Origin: Dipylidium caninum
Lineage: Eukaryota; Platyhelminthes; Cestoda; Cyclophyllidea; Dipylidiidae
Assembly: GCA_017562135.1 (NCBI GenBank)
Contig: QEYB01001463.1
Coordinates: 62,001-126,000 of the forward strand
DNA length: 64,000 bases
Reading direction: 5' to 3'
Below are positions 1 through 13,499 of this stretch, piece after piece (positions within the stretch are counted from its first letter, which is position 1; each line of letters starts with the position of its first letter). Under the pieces are notes generated by a model. It was not told the DNA's origin. It worked only from the letters and a program-made list of their open reading frames with translations, and searched no databases. Both the position numbers and the translations under genes were made by a program.

Positions 1-1180
1 TTCGGGGATGTAGTCTTACTCATGAGTTTTAACCTATGAGTTCATACTTTTATCTTGTGCGTTGCCGCCCTGGTTGGAGCAGGGCGGAAGGACACAATGG
101 AAGTATTCCTCAGCTGTACTGTTGGAAGGAGGATGGTTGCAACTGACTTGTGATTGGATTGACAGGCATGTCACTGCCTTTAGTCCTCCTCCCTCCATTA
201 TGTACTAGTACGCCGGTAGGTGGACCACCTAGGAAGAACGAGTGCCAGAGCTCCTTACCTTTTTGCCTTTTGATGAGCAACATTCCCACCGGTCACGCAC
301 ATGCTCAAAGGTGTGAACGAGACTCGGAGCTTGATTGAGCGGTAATGACTACTCACTTATTGTGGTGGCGATGTTTTGCACAGTTACGGCCTACGTTGGC
401 ATAAATTGGCAGGCGTTTAGCACTACTCTGATCAGAGTTGCGACATCTCTGCCTCGTAATCTCCCTCTCTTACCTTCTGCCACCCACCCGTTGATGGGGT
501 TCGTTATTCACTAACCACCTAGTCACATTGGCCTGAAATAGCCTAACTCTCATGGTGGTGATGTAACTGGTCGTGTTCCGTTGAGGAAGTTGAGGGAAGG
601 GGTCGCATCAACTAGAGAGAGGGCAGGAAAGGACTCATTAATTACTCTCGTCGAGGGGATAAAGTTCGGGGAGACCGAAGATGTAGTGAAGAACTTTGAG
701 GCTAGTAAACTTGTGGACTGCATGTGAACAGATTGTTTGTCGAGTCTAACAAATCACTTATTGCTCAGCCTTCTTTCCACCCCACGACTCGTTTGACAAG
801 AGTCGACTTCACACGCTTGCGAAATGTCCACATCCTACATACTCCACAAATGACATTGAACTTTCGGAGACCCTTATCACTGTCACTGAACGGGCTCAAG
901 TAACCTCAGTGCACCTGGCCTCTGGCTGAATTACGTCTCTGTCTCCCCCAACCGTGCGATGTAACGAGCAAGTCTGTCACGATAAATCGGCGTAAAGAAG
1001 AAAAGTGTCAATGATTCCTTCTCTTCCGCAAGGCAGGCGAGTGAAAAGGAATGAAGCATCACTGTCAACAGCCACCATGTCTACTTGGTGGACAACCGGA
1101 AGCGTGAGAGCAGAAGTACATGGACAAAGAGCACATTATGACAAGACCGACTAAAGTTGTCTGCAGAAAGGACGTATTTA
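1..1180 (+). repeat. Dispersed repeat R1, copy A (cut by window start)
   Basis: Diverged copy of an interspersed repeat that recurs at 7860-9240, 10540-12000 and 20290-21060. The clearest match is to 20380-21050: both share the blocks GGAGCAGGGCGG, CACATGCTCAAAGGTGTGAA, TGGCATAAATT and CACTACTCTGATC in the same order and spacing, followed by a matching stretch around TGGTGGTGATGTAA. The 3' part (about 1045-1100) matches 8880-8940 around TCACTGTCAA and AGCCAC. It starts inside the repeat, so the 5' end lies outside the window. No long reading frame or terminal repeat is visible, so the class is unknown; a non-autonomous element or a decayed retrotransposon piece are both possible. Confidence 0.75.
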
Positions 1181-4100
1181 AGTTTTACCATCAAATCTGA
1201 CTGTATTTATATTAACGTAAAGTTAGGTGAGCGCGTACCAACCATTCCTCCACAACTCTCAACGAGTCTTAGTTGATATGATTACTGGAGTCGAGGCGAA
1301 CGCTCCATTCCACCACGCATTTGGATTAAGGATCTGCACACAATCCAAGTGGTTATGTGCTATCTTCCGCATAAAGGCCTGGGGAACGACAATATTTCGA
1401 CCATAACACGAGTATGTGTGGTGCTCACCATTTCTCCAACTACACGTGCATCTCATGCATATGGGTCATGAAGTGATACAGGCCGCTCTCGTCATGCAGG
1501 GACAATATGTGAGGTGCTTTTCCCCACTCGACGCCGCTTTCCCGCAATCTACTTGTACAATCACCTCGCGACAGCAACCTGAGGCCGGAGTCTGACTGAG
1601 GAAAATACCCAAGTAACCTTCTCTGAGGTTGCAATGCGCTTTTGCGACCCATACCTATGCCGCTTTAAAAACCCACGTTATTAGCTAGTTAGATCTCATA
1701 AACACGTGAAACATGGCCTTCAGGCTTGGCTGGCGTGTGGAGACAATAGGCAAGACTGCTCGATAACCGTCTGAGCAAAATGGGCGGGTGGAGTCAGAGC
1801 ATACATGGACCTGTTAAATGTCTCTCTTGGGCAGGAGGAAGCCGCCAGATAGGAAGCCGCTCAAGCAGGCGTCAATAGGGAATCACACCAGGTGGGGCGC
1901 CTCTGCCTCCTGGTGGTGAAAACGCTATGCGTACACACTTGCTGAATATACCTGCTGAGCAGACTCAGGGCGGACATTCTGTCAGCAACTGAGGGAGGGG
2001 GCCTGAAATCGTTCTTCGCGCCTGGTGGCTTAATTGTTTTGATTATCCCCCAGGCCTTAGAACTAACCGTGCAAGTTATTCAGTAAGTCAGAGGGACAGA
2101 ATGGGTTGGGAGGTTGGGAAGAAGACGTTGTGCGACCAACTTCTATTCCCCTAAAGCCTCAAAGAAGAGGCGCACTTTTGAATGGACTCAAGCGGAGGTA
2201 GTGAGGACCACTTATATTTCAAGCCGGGCATATGGTAATTTGCCTCCTAGAAGGAGAACAGAGGCGGTTTGGAATCTTTACCATTTGTATAGCTCAATAT
2301 ACTCGAGTCCATGAAGCCTCAACAAGGGGGAGGTGTGAATCGAGGTGGTGATACAAGCGATCTAGACGCCTCGAGCCTGCCCGTGAGAATAAGTCATAAT
2401 TTGAGGTTACCCTGCCTCTTTGCCGTTTGAATCTGAAAATCAAACGGAAGAAATTCCGTTTCTGATAAAAACCAACAAAGTTAATTAATTGTACACTCAA
2501 GTCAAGAAATTTGAAGACGAATAAGTCGCGGATTCATAATGCCCCAGATTGTTAGTTTCTGCGGGCATGTGCACGCACTTGTGCCACCGTGACCGCCTAT
2601 AGAGTAAAGCTTGAGAAGGTCCGACAGTCCCGTAAATGTGCGTTCTCCTCAAGCCCATTTTGCAGTCATTGCCTCGGACAACGAATACGTCTCTCGGTTT
2701 TTCCTAACAAGAGAGAGCGTCACCCTGCGGGAAGAGACAGTTCAGCAATGGTTTACTCTGTACGTTATCAGTCCTTAACCCTAGGGGAAGCGTCTTTGGC
2801 AGCACATAATCTATTTCTTATAAATTAGTACACTCTTTTTGCAGCAACGCGACTCGCAATTTGGCTGCATGCTCAGGTGATGTATCTTATTAGTTCGTCC
2901 CAGACGACAGAAGGGAAAGGTTCCCTCAGCTTAGGTGAAGCTTCCACCGGTGGTTCCCAATGGTCCCCAAAAGGCAGGATTAGGGGTTCACCTGAACAGC
3001 AATGATGGATGCAGTGGTTTGTCCATCTGTCTCACCACATGTGGTCTTGCCAAATCGTCTGATCAACTGTACTTAGTTGGAGAGAGATGGCCTGCGGCGA
3101 TGTTTCGTTCTCAATCGGCCGTCTCACAGCTGCATTGGAAAATCGCTCTCCGTGTCATAGACCTCTGAAAATAATGAATTTGAATAATTGACTGCTTAAT
3201 GCAACTGTGTTTGAAGCAGTCCGCTTGTAGGTATGCGACGAGTGTCTTCATTCAGGTGGTGCGAGGTCTGTGTCATAAGAAACCGATGAGTTATTAGAGC
3301 CCTAACGGTGCCTACTGGTTATGCAAGATGACGGGATTATTTCAGCATCCGTTTTAGTAATGGAATGAGTGCTGGCGACAATTCACAGTCGGCATGAGAG
3401 TATCCTGGTTATCATGTCTGTTGCTGATTTTCTCTACTCCTCCCATTCAGAATTCAATCGAATTTACATTAACCATCATCACAACAGCACTACCATTGCC
3501 GACTGCTTCATCGCAGACTTTGATGAACTTCAGCTTCCAGGTCTGACATGTGTCTACTGGGACATACCCGCTTCACTTCCATTCTCCTGTGGAAGTGCCG
3601 AAAGGGTTCAAATGAGTAAGCATTTTGGGTCGTAAATGCAAAACCAAGTGATTATTCTCTCTTCCCCACTCCATGATCGATGGACTAATCACCCGAGCAC
3701 ATTCCGAACGTGCATCTGGCTAGGTCGTGTGGCGGGGTAATGTATCACCTCGTTACCCACTCTTGGTCACATCGCTTAGCAAGACCCTCTTCCCTCCGCT
3801 TGAAGCACTAACATCGCCATTTGCCCACCAGATCCGCTCCCACGGTAATGTGGTGCAGCGCAGATTGAGAAAAGGGAGAACACTCGGTTACTTCACAATG
3901 CTGCTCTTGGGCTCCTATGGGTGGACCATTGCTGCTAAGTCTAAAAGTGAGTCTCTGAGGGCCTCGTTGACTAACGGCCATTCTCTTTGTTCGATTCTCC
4001 TCACATACAACTACTAGGTATACAGAGAATTGTCTGATACGCTTTAACCAAGAGTGAAATCGATGGTCTGACACCATATACATCCACATATTGGGACAGG

Positions 4101-7100
4101 GTGTTACGCGTTGTAGCCTTCTGCACCCTTTTTTCCAGAACATGTGCCAAGTACCACTGTCACAAGAGTGTACTCACTGTCCTACCCTGAGGTCGTTCGA
4201 CATGTGGCCGTCATTATGAAACTTGTGTTTTCATTTTGCGAAGATGGCAGCTCTTGTCATGCCGTTGTGGAAATTTTCATTATCGCTTATCCCCTCCCAA
4301 ACCTCCGTCTCTGATTGAAAGCTATGACACGTCTTATTTGACAATGAAACGAAAAGTTATGATGACATCCAACCTATATACTACTCCGAGTCTAAAAAAT
4401 TTGTGGACACTGATGTACCCCTATGGTTCGAACTAGAGCATTCGCCGCTGTCCCATATGCGGAAACATAACGAAATCGCTATTTTGGTTCAGTAATGCCA
4501 ATGTCTGCTCATTGCCCTCACAATCCTGTGTGAGTGTGGGCGCTGCCCCCTCCCACTTTCGTTGATCCACTGTGGACTGTTCCTTAGGCAAGATTTGTGC
4601 GAAGGAAGGCTTCACATTAGCGTAGCACTGAGCCGGTGAGTTGGATACTCAGTGGGTGCACTCCTCGCGTCATAGGAAAGAGAGCGCTAGGTTAATGCTA
4701 ACTTCGCATTGACGCACCACTTGATAAATTGCTGCCACACAAGCCAGTGAAAGGAGTTTTCACCCAGCGTCGTGCAGGTCGTCAGAATGTTCGATTAGGT
4801 GGAGTTGGGTGTGACAGTGAAGCCGACGCCCTTCACTACCCTCAATGCGGCCGCTTGCTTTTGTATAAAACTGTTCGATTTGTCATTCTCACAACCCTTC
4901 TACCTGTTCTCCGTTTGGTATTATACTGAATTCGCCTCACCTACCTTTCGAGCATCATCATTTCCATCATCACAGCTTTTTTTCCTCCATGCTACCAGGC
5001 TCCTTGTCATTTCTGACTCTCTATTACTTCTTTCTGCGCACACATTGAGCTCATCATGTCAGAATGAGTTCCACGTCCATTCACACATCCACGCAAAATT
5101 AATGAATTCTTTTCTACGCCTCCTCATAGTTACTGCGGCAAAAATGATACTAGTTTTTGCACACATGCTCACTTTTTCTTAACTTCTTCATTCACATGCA
5201 TCCATTTACATCACCATCATAACAGTTCGCCTATCTGAACCCTTTCGGATTCAGATAGAGGGAAATTACGAGACCCTCTACCGAAAATGCGCTCAAAGTA
5301 GTATCAGGCGCATGCTAATGTACATAACTGTAGGCCGTAGTAACGCACGATATCCACTTAAAAGTAAGAGAATAGCCATTTCCCTTTCATCATTCTTTCT
5401 CATGGATCTATTAATTTCTCTATCTCCTCAACTCTTGCGAACATGTGCAGTGTCGATGCAAATGTTGATCATCAGAGGTCGCACAGCAAGAAGTTCTCAC
5501 TCTCTTTCTTCCGAGATAGGTCACACACCCACGCATTCGCACATGGAAGGGGCAGGATCAGAAGGAGTGTCATGTCCGCCAGTCTAGCTCTAGACATCCT
5601 GTGGTGTCTTCCAACGGTGCACATCAGGATTGCTTCTCTTTGTGTCTTTCCGCCCTATGCCGTCGTGGAGGCATAGCTATGACAGAGGTGTAAAACCTGC
5701 GGTCAATACACATCCACCCGAAGGTCCACTTCCAAATGCTTTCCACCTATCCATCCCTCCTTTTCTCACCCACCTGCGTTACACCTCCGACGATAATGTG
5801 AGAAGGCATCAAACAATATGCGCATTCTAACGAATCGCCTGCAATGGAATGACGAAAATGAAACCCACTATACACACATTGTTTGTCTGACGTAAATACG
5901 GGTGATCTACCGCTTTATTTCCACTTTGATGTAAAACTCATGATCGTAGAAGCTCGCCTCATAGGCTCTGGCAATTTGTAATCTGCGATTCACTAATCTG
6001 ATGTATACCCTGTTAAGATCTCTTCAAGGGAGCTGAGAGGTAGGGTAGCAGTGCTGAACACTCTATTACTCACAGAGTTAGTAGGACGAAGAGTTGACAC
6101 ACTTTCAATCGTGGATAATGCCACTACCCATTGCTTGATCCTTTTCCGTTAGCATACAAAATGCATTTTACATCGCAAGTGGTGCTTTACTGTAAAATGG
6201 CAATCATATAGATCGAAGCACCGAAACCGACACTTGCCCTTGCGGTAGATCATTTGCAATGGCGTCATCTAGTACAGCACATATTAGTCCAACGTTTTCT
6301 CTCTCATTTAGGATAGCAGATTTCCTAGCAGCCATCTAAAACAGGATGACTAGTTCCTAGTTTATACCCAAGTTAATGTACAATCCACACTATCATTCTC
6401 TCCATTTGGCACTCACTCCTCTACGTTTCCATATTTATACAAATAGAGGCAATATTTGTCCGGCTCACGTCACACCACAAGGTTTAACCCGAAAGTGAGA
6501 CTTGAATGAAGGCTTGGTGGGCAAATGGTGTAATGAATTTCGACGGATCTATGGATGAAATCACCCAAGCTGCATAAAATCAGAGCTCGTGGTGATATCG
6601 TCTATTATTTTATTTATGTACGAGTAAATTGGCTAATTGCTGTACTTACTGCCAGAAAGGAAGAATACTTGTTAGCCTTAGAGCGGGAGAAAATGATTCA
6701 CGAGCGATTCTTGTGATTTGCAAAATTAAACAACAACTTTAGGAGATGTCAAACCACCGTTTTCCTAAAACGGTATATGACTTTGTACAAGTTTTTAGTT
6801 ATTAAAAAGAGATAAGTAAAGACAGCTGATGCGTCGCAAAATAATAAGGTGCTCAGGTATTGAAGGCGAGGAATAGAGCCGGATAGCCTCCACGGTTGGG
6901 TCTGCAATCTTTTCAAGATCAATAGGTAACGGAGTTTCCAAAACACTAAGCTATGGTAAAAGAAGACAGACGAATCCTCTCAACTCACAGGAACAATTTT
7001 ATATCATACCTGTAGTTGAAAACTGGTAAATGTATATACTCGTAGGCGTGGCTGATCGCCTGCGTGGTCCATGTACTAACTCACAAAAGCAAATGAGCGA

Positions 7101-7859
7101 GACCTTACCCAGCAGTGTAGTGAATAGAAATATCTCAATAGTTAGTAAGGAGCATTAACTCACTCCGCACACAATCAGCTTCCGCAGGGCGCCGCAGTTG
7201 TCACTCTTGAAAAAGACATAAATTGCGATTTACCATACGACTTCTCCTTGTTCAATGTTTCATTGTGTGCCTCCTCGAATATGAATACAATTAGCAGACG
7301 CTATGGAGACGACTCCCAGAGAAAGTGAGGTAAGGGAAGCCCAGTAATTAACGAAGATAAAACAACTGACTCACTGAGCTTGCATTAACTCGTGGTGAGT
7401 GTACTTAATGTGCTTTTGTGTTTGTCTCCTTCCAATCAATTGAGTTCAACCCAATTCACTTCACTCCACTTCACTATTATGAAACTTGTTCGTCTTGCCA
7501 TATACTTTGACATTAGACTTCTGCTTCTTCGCAATAATTTCGCTTTAAAGTCTCAATCCTTACATTTCATTCTGAGTTCTTCACGATATGACAAGTCGTT
7601 TCCACGTCGTCGTTCATAAGTGATACATCATGCCCACACAGGATTCAAACTCAAATTTTGTATTTGAGTTGGTTTTGGTATTGTCGCGCCTGCTGAATAC
7701 TTGATCTTGGCTAACGTTGTAACCTGAATACCAATTTATAGTGGAATATCGCAGACTTCCTCCTCTCTGTCGCTCATAGTCCTCTTTCACTTAGTGGGAG
7801 AATGGCATAACCGACACATTTTTTTTCCTACGTACCCATTTCGCTGTACCCAACACATT
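1181..7859. other. Non-coding stretch without recognisable genes
   Basis: About 6.7 kb in which all open frames are short (longest 127 codons at 4799-5182), none resembles a known family, and codon use is not consistent. An imperfect, possibly repeat-derived texture continues from the flanks, but I could not align a further full R1 copy. The only discrete structure I would mark is the hairpin pair at 5231-5280. Confidence 0.5.
5231..5280. other. Two overlapping inverted repeats (hairpins)
   Basis: CTATCTGAA at 5231-5239 pairs perfectly with TTCAGATAG at 5250-5258 around a 10-base loop. TAGAGGG at 5256-5262 then pairs with CCCTCTA at 5274-5280. The two stems share three bases, so they are mutually exclusive structures. 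No gene lies next to it; it may be a remnant of a transposon end or chance. Confidence 0.4.
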
Positions 7860-9240
7860 TATGACCTGGCTAGCGTAGAGCGGTAAGGCACAGGGACACA
7901 AGGGAAGCATTCTTCACCTGCACTGCTAGAAGGCACCACTGAAAGGCTGTAACCGGCTTGCGAGTGAACTGGCAGATATAGCGCACCCTCTCGTCTTTAT
8001 CCTACCTCCATACGTTGAACGTGAGTGAGTGAGTTAGTGCTATAACTTCATCTCTCGACGTAAAAGCTGACGAGCAGCACTTACACCGGTATTGCGCATG
8101 CTCAGAAGTAATGGAAGAGTCTGGATGCTTAAGAAAGTGATGGCGGAAGGATGATGTTGTGGTGTACGTTGGATATTTCATTATGTTATGGCGTACGGCG
8201 GTATGCATTAGCACGCGGCTGACAGGACAGTGACTTGGATTTCGGATTCTTGGTCTCGTAATCTGCTTCTCTTGCTCCTCGTCGCTCATCTAGTGACGAA
8301 ATCTGTACCCACCGTCTGCCCAATCGCATTCTCATTAATTAAAGAAATTGTCGATTCGCGAACCCTATTAATGGTGATGCGAGTGGACATGTACACACCT
8401 GCATATTTGTGGGGTGTAATACCATTTCTGAGCAATAAGTGGGCGGAAGTGAGGAAAGGAAATCTCCCAATTACACATATCAAAGCGTTACATTTCAGGA
8501 ACATTAGGAGATGGCGGAGAAATTGGAGGCTTGAGAAGGAGTGGCCTGGATAATAGCAGGAAAAATCACGAGTCTTGCAATTTCCTCATTACCCGGTCTT
8601 CGTTCCGCGCGAGGACAGGTTTGAGTAGAGTCGGCTTCAGATACTCCTGCACTGTTCGCATTCTTCGCCTCCGACAAATATAACCGCCCTGTATGATAAG
8701 GTCCCATGTCCACTGCAGACGTGCAACTCTCTCTATACACGAAGCCTCGAGCCAACTTACAAGCCACTCTCCTCCAACTGCGCCATGCCACGAACACGCC
8801 AGACACGATGAGTGGGAGTAGGAGGGGAAATATGTAATATTCCCTTTACTTCACTATTGCATGAGCTGCGATGATAATGATGTGTCACTGTCAATAGCCA
8901 CATGCGTTATTGGTGAACAACTGGTAAATTAAGTGTGGGTGCGTATGTACAAGGCAACTCATCCTGAAAAGACGAGCTCAAGTTGTTTTAAAAACGCGAC
9001 TTAAAGGTGGGACATGGATTGGAGTACGCAGACGCCTAGATAGCAATGAAGGACGTCCCCTTCACTTCTATGCTCAAGTCCACCTACTCCAACGTTAAGT
9101 CGACCTTCATAGAACTAGGTGAGACCTCATTTCATTGGCTCGTGTTGAGGCAATTGATTACGAATGCACCAATGCTCGTCGAACATGTCCAAACTCGCCT
9201 ATACGAGGGCGCTCCAGACTGCTGTCTCGCTTAATGACGG
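7860..9240 (+). repeat. Dispersed repeat R1, copy D (middle replaced)
   Basis: The left part (7860-8000) matches the block at 70-200 and 10670-10800: a purine-rich GGGACACAAG-like stretch, then an ACTGCTAGAAGGCACCACT-like stretch. The right part (about 8760-9170) is collinear with copy A around TCACTGTCAATAGCCACATG, and with copy C around CACCTACTCCAAC and TCGACCTTCA. The middle (about 8000-8580) does not match the other copies. It carries a 107-codon plus-strand frame (8230-8553) that is absent from the other copies and unlike any family I know. Confidence 0.65.
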
Positions 9241-10539
9241 TCCGTCAAGCTGGATTCCGCTAAATTCTCAAACATCAAATTTAAAATATGTTACTCAAAG
9301 CGCCCCAACTTCTAATTTCCTACGGCTACTCTCACGTTGTAACGGTCTCCGGGACAAAACGCATTGCTGGCACGACTTAATAGTAGACAAGTCTTTTGAG
9401 CGGCGGTTTATACCAAAATCATTGTCACTCGTGAGTGGACTTGGTACCGGTTCTAAAGAGGCGTATACGAGAAGAATTATTTAACATCTTGAACTTTAAG
9501 GTAAACTTTGCAAAACATTCACGTTGACTGCAACATAATTAAATTACGAAGCCTGAATTCGGTGCAAGGGATTGCTCACGGCGTCATTTCTAGCATCCCT
9601 CTAAGTACACACTAGCTGACATGTAGGCGAAAGCCTTTTCTGCCCGCTAATGCCACTGTGAATGCTAAGCGATTTATGGGAGAGAAATTGATGAAAGTAT
9701 TTTATTTGAACCAAACGACATGTATAAATGTATGGATCCAACGGGGAATGCTACCAAGCTGAACTATAACCCTACTAGAATGGGAGCTTGATATAAAAAC
9801 GTCGGGAAAGGTCATGACTACCTGTAAAGGGCGCGTAAAATTCATGTGGTAGCTGAAATGCTTTCGACAGTTTCCTAACTTTTAGCAGGTCACTGCACTT
9901 TTGGAAAAGACTCGACTATTCCGAGTCCTCATTACTATCGCTCTAACACATTTACAAGCTATCATAGACGGCACAATAATTTATTTTAACGGTAATGGCA
10001 ATGAGCAACTGTGAAGAGGCAATTAGTTGTTGCAGGTAACTTGCTAGCGTAATCACTGCTATTTTACCTTCACCCACGTATAGAGAATTGATTGCATCTA
10101 CGCTCCCTCATCCGTCGTGCAGAATGTGTCATGACGTCGAATTCCTATGCTTTCGTGGGAGACATGCGACTGACGCCCTCTTCGACTTCGACTTACCTCA
10201 GTGCGGGACGAACGAACATGCAGAAGTCGGGTGGTGAGGGTATGTAGGGTCATCCATATCAGTGGACACAGGCGTTATTATTCAAGGTATCGAGTGGCCA
10301 AATGTTTCATCGCATTCTCAGATGCGTCCTTCAGATGATGACACGGAGGCCTTATTCATTGGCATTGACGCTCTCGTGGGACGATTTTAGCCGATCCAAG
10401 TGTTTAGGATAGTAGACCTTAGGCTTCACGAATTTGCACTAGTACCTCTTGGAGGGCAACTCAAGCGTTTTATGGAATCTTGCAAAAAGTCCACTCGTAC
10501 TTTATTCAGCGATTGCAACCCTCCATTGCAATGAATAGA
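9241..10539. other. Unannotated spacer between R1 copies
   Basis: No open frame of note and no recognised motif. I see nothing functional in it. Confidence 0.4.
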
Positions 10540-12000
10540 GTGGGTGATGCCTTCTAATATTGCGGTCGGTGGTGTAATGCAGGCGAATGAGAAAGAGAGG
10601 GATGGCAAGCATTTGGAAGTTGAGTTTCGAAGAGATTCGGCCTTACACATTTATGCCGTAAATGTGCCCTCACAATGGAGCAGGGAGGAAAGACACAAGA
10701 GAAGTATCTTTCAGCCGCACTGTTTGAAAGCACCACTAGATGGCTTTAACTGGACTGGCTGAAATAGCACTTTCTCCTGTCCTCCTCCCTCCAACACTTG
10801 GTTGTACGTGAGTGGCCCACCTCAGAAAAAATGACTGTTACAGCTCCTTACGACAGGTGTAAGAAGAGATGGATGGAGGAGTGGAAATGATTGCTCATTT
10901 GGTATGGGATGGAGTTGTTGCGTGGTTATGGTCTACGGTGTTGTGCTTCGTCCAGTTTCTGGTACTAATATGTCTGAAGTTCCGGTGCCTTCGTCACGAA
11001 GTCTCTATCCCTGACTCTCCACCATTCATTCAATTGTGAGTTTTTGGTGGCCACTTCTCGCCAAGCCGCGTCGGCATGAATTCGAAAAGGTATAGACAGG
11101 CAAACTGTTACGGTGATGACGTAAATGGAAGTGTGTGAGTGAAGAGGTTAAGGAAATGGAGCATATGTCTGTGTGTGGTAACTTTTTAACACAGAAACTG
11201 GGAGGAAGTGATGAAAAGGAATTATTAACTGCCGCCGTCAAACCACCAGAGTCTGAGGAGTTCGGACAAATGGTGTACAAAGCGGAGGCTAGAAAAGTGA
11301 GTGGGATGCATGAATAGAGGATGACTTTTGAGCCTTAAAACTACTCATCAGGTTTTCGTTTCACTCGACGACTTGTTCGCCTCATTCGCATCATCCGCCC
11401 CGCACGATTAACAATGGTCTGTTTGTTGATCTCTTCGCGACCAATGCAGAGTTTCGATTCTCCTTAGTTCACTTAGTCTCGGGCTAAATTACTCCTCTGC
11501 CGCCTCCAACCGCGTCACGCAACAAACACAACCAACCACGATGATTTGCAGTAGGGGGGAAATAGGATATGTTTCTTTCACATCAATAATGCAGCTACTT
11601 CAACAGGAATTAGTTCGAGTTACTTGCAAAGAGACGTAAAGCTGAGGAAGGAATGCGAGGGAAAGGCGTACGGGGGCGAAAAGTGGGTGATAAAAGTGGG
11701 AATCAGTAGGGAGTGGTGATGAGGCGAAGGAAAGAGAGATTAACCCAGTGGCTTACTGGACAGCGAGTAGATGGAATGACTGTGAGAAGGGCGAATCAAG
11801 TAGTATACACAAAGGCACGCACCCGCCTAGATGCTAGTGGGGGCGTCACTTTCACGTCACAGTTCACCTACTCCAACATTATGTCGACCTTCACGACAAT
11901 TCTTGAGATCTCCATTCATTGGCCCCTGTGGAGACAATTGATCAAGTTGTATGTCAATTTAAAAACTATGTTGAACTCAGCGCCCAGATTTCTGTGACAT
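10540..12000 (+). repeat. Dispersed repeat R1, copy C
   Basis: The longest nearly complete copy. Its 5' part (GATGCCTTCTAATATTGCGG and CATTTGGAAGTTGA) matches copy B upstream at 20295-20390. The centre (AATGGAGCAGGGAGGAAAGA) matches copies A, B and D. The 3' part (CACCTACTCCAACATTATG, ATTCATTGGCCCCTGTGGAG) matches copy D at 9075-9165. This gives a family unit of at least 1.4 kb. The copies differ by many substitutions and indels, which indicates old insertions. No coding sequence is shared between copies. Confidence 0.7.
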
Positions 12001-13249
12001 GTCTAATGCACTGATCAAGTATCCATACTCATCGCTACAGCACTTTGCTGAGGCGCAGTATTTTGTTGCCTAAATATTGTTTAAGGAGTAGTCCAAATTC
12101 AATCAAGGAAAATGGGATGGAGCAGCGCCCACATTAGCCCGCAGGTGCAAGGACAAAGTGACTGGATCGGGACTAAAGCTTCGGACTTATGATTCTAAGA
12201 TGTTAACGCATTAAGAAATGTGGGGCGACTGTCTGTCCCTGGGTAACGCTTGTCCCGTGTCGGAATTTGGAGTCTCGTAAATGTATTCAACTTGTTCTGA
12301 AACGTGGAAGTTGAGGTTGAATACCAACCTAACTTCTCGTTTTTAATACCGACTGACCTAGAGCACACCGTCGAAGCAACCATCCTCCAATAGGCGGAAG
12401 CAAGGAAATATAAGAGATGACATTGAATGACAATTAGGTGATAATATTAGCCAATGATAGTTGGTGTTTATTCGTGCGGTATCATAGCTAATTACATAAT
12501 CAAAAGTGACATTTCTTTCCGTTTGAAAGCAAGGAAATTGAGGCGTCTTTTTTCTTACATTGAGAAAGTGTGAATATTGGTGGTGAAAAAGGATATAATC
12601 ATTCTTAAATCATGACGTCCCAAGATATAAATCAATTGGGAAAATATTTAACATTCCAAATGGGACGGCTTCAAACGGCAAAATGAAATAGGGGATTGTA
12701 AATACTTAATTCACTAATCGCCTCAGAGCAGCGGGAAGAGTTGTGTCCCTCAAATATACCACAATAAATGAAGATGAACAAGTAACTTAGAAGTAGGGGA
12801 CAGGAAGTTTTGTTTATTCCACGCAGCAGAGATTAGAGATAAAACAGAGGTAGTTACGGCGAAGAATGAAACATTAGACATTTCCCCCACTGTTGCTACG
12901 CTATTTTCTGGATCACTGACTCCTGTGCTGGTAAATCCATCCACCATTTTTCTAGGGAAACTCTGGTCATTCAAGAAGAAGTGTTTTACAAGGCCTTCTT
13001 CTGCCTTACTTCGTCAGCCAGCAAATCTCTAAAATACATACTTTTGTGTAACTATAATTGGCATTGCGTATTCCCCTTCGTCTCCTCCTGCTGCTGACGA
13101 TAGTGGCGATGACCCTAAGGTTGAGAAGGTATTTTCACTTAGAAAAACAGGCGAAGGGTTGAGACTGGTGCCCAACGATCATATAAGGCAATTGTGTGCA
13201 CCACAAAGGTAAACATGAAGCTTGGTCAGAACACAGTCTAACCCGTAGT
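12001..13249. other. Spacer with one weak minus-strand open frame
   Basis: Contains a 74-codon minus-strand frame at 12750-12974 with a hydrophobic stretch (SFFAVTTSVLSLISAAW), preceded by a fair splice acceptor (TTTCCCTAG). I do not recognise it and cannot link it to a start exon. The rest has no visible feature. Confidence 0.3.
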
Positions 13250-13490
13250 TCACATCACAGCCTTTCGTTTGGTCTGCTCTTCCTCCTCATCCCCAAATAG
13301 CCGTGTGGATCTTTCTTCTCGCATTACTCTCTCAACATCACTCTCACCATGGTCTATTTCCTCGCTATCTTCTCTCTCGCCTCTCTCCTTGTCCTCGCCA
13401 CCACCATCATCCGTATCGTCGTCTACTGGGTCAGAATCAAAGCACTCTTCCTCACCACTTCTGCTTTGGGTTATTACGGTCGTTCCCTAC
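13250..13490 (-). CDS. Candidate acidic terminal exon, unrecognised
   Basis: On the minus strand one frame stays open for about 80 codons, from an AG at about 13,490 to a TGA at 13,250-13,252. It would encode a strongly acidic, charged tail: DSDPVDDDTDD, then GEDKERGEREDSEE, then a stretch ending LFGDEEEEQTKRKAVM and stop. No initiator ATG lies near its left end, so it would be a last exon joined to unseen upstream exons. Acidic tails of this kind are common in nuclear and translation proteins, but there is no family-defining motif. The purine-rich sequence could also produce such a frame by chance, because the opposite strand is open too and reads as serine/proline-rich. I cannot name it. 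Confidence 0.2.
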
Positions 13491-13499
13491 TAAGTCTTC

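Noticed and set aside
8230..8553. 107-codon ORF starting with a signal-peptide-like stretch inside repeat copy D
   Set aside because: It is not present in the other R1 copies, has no homology I can name, and has antisense frames open as well.
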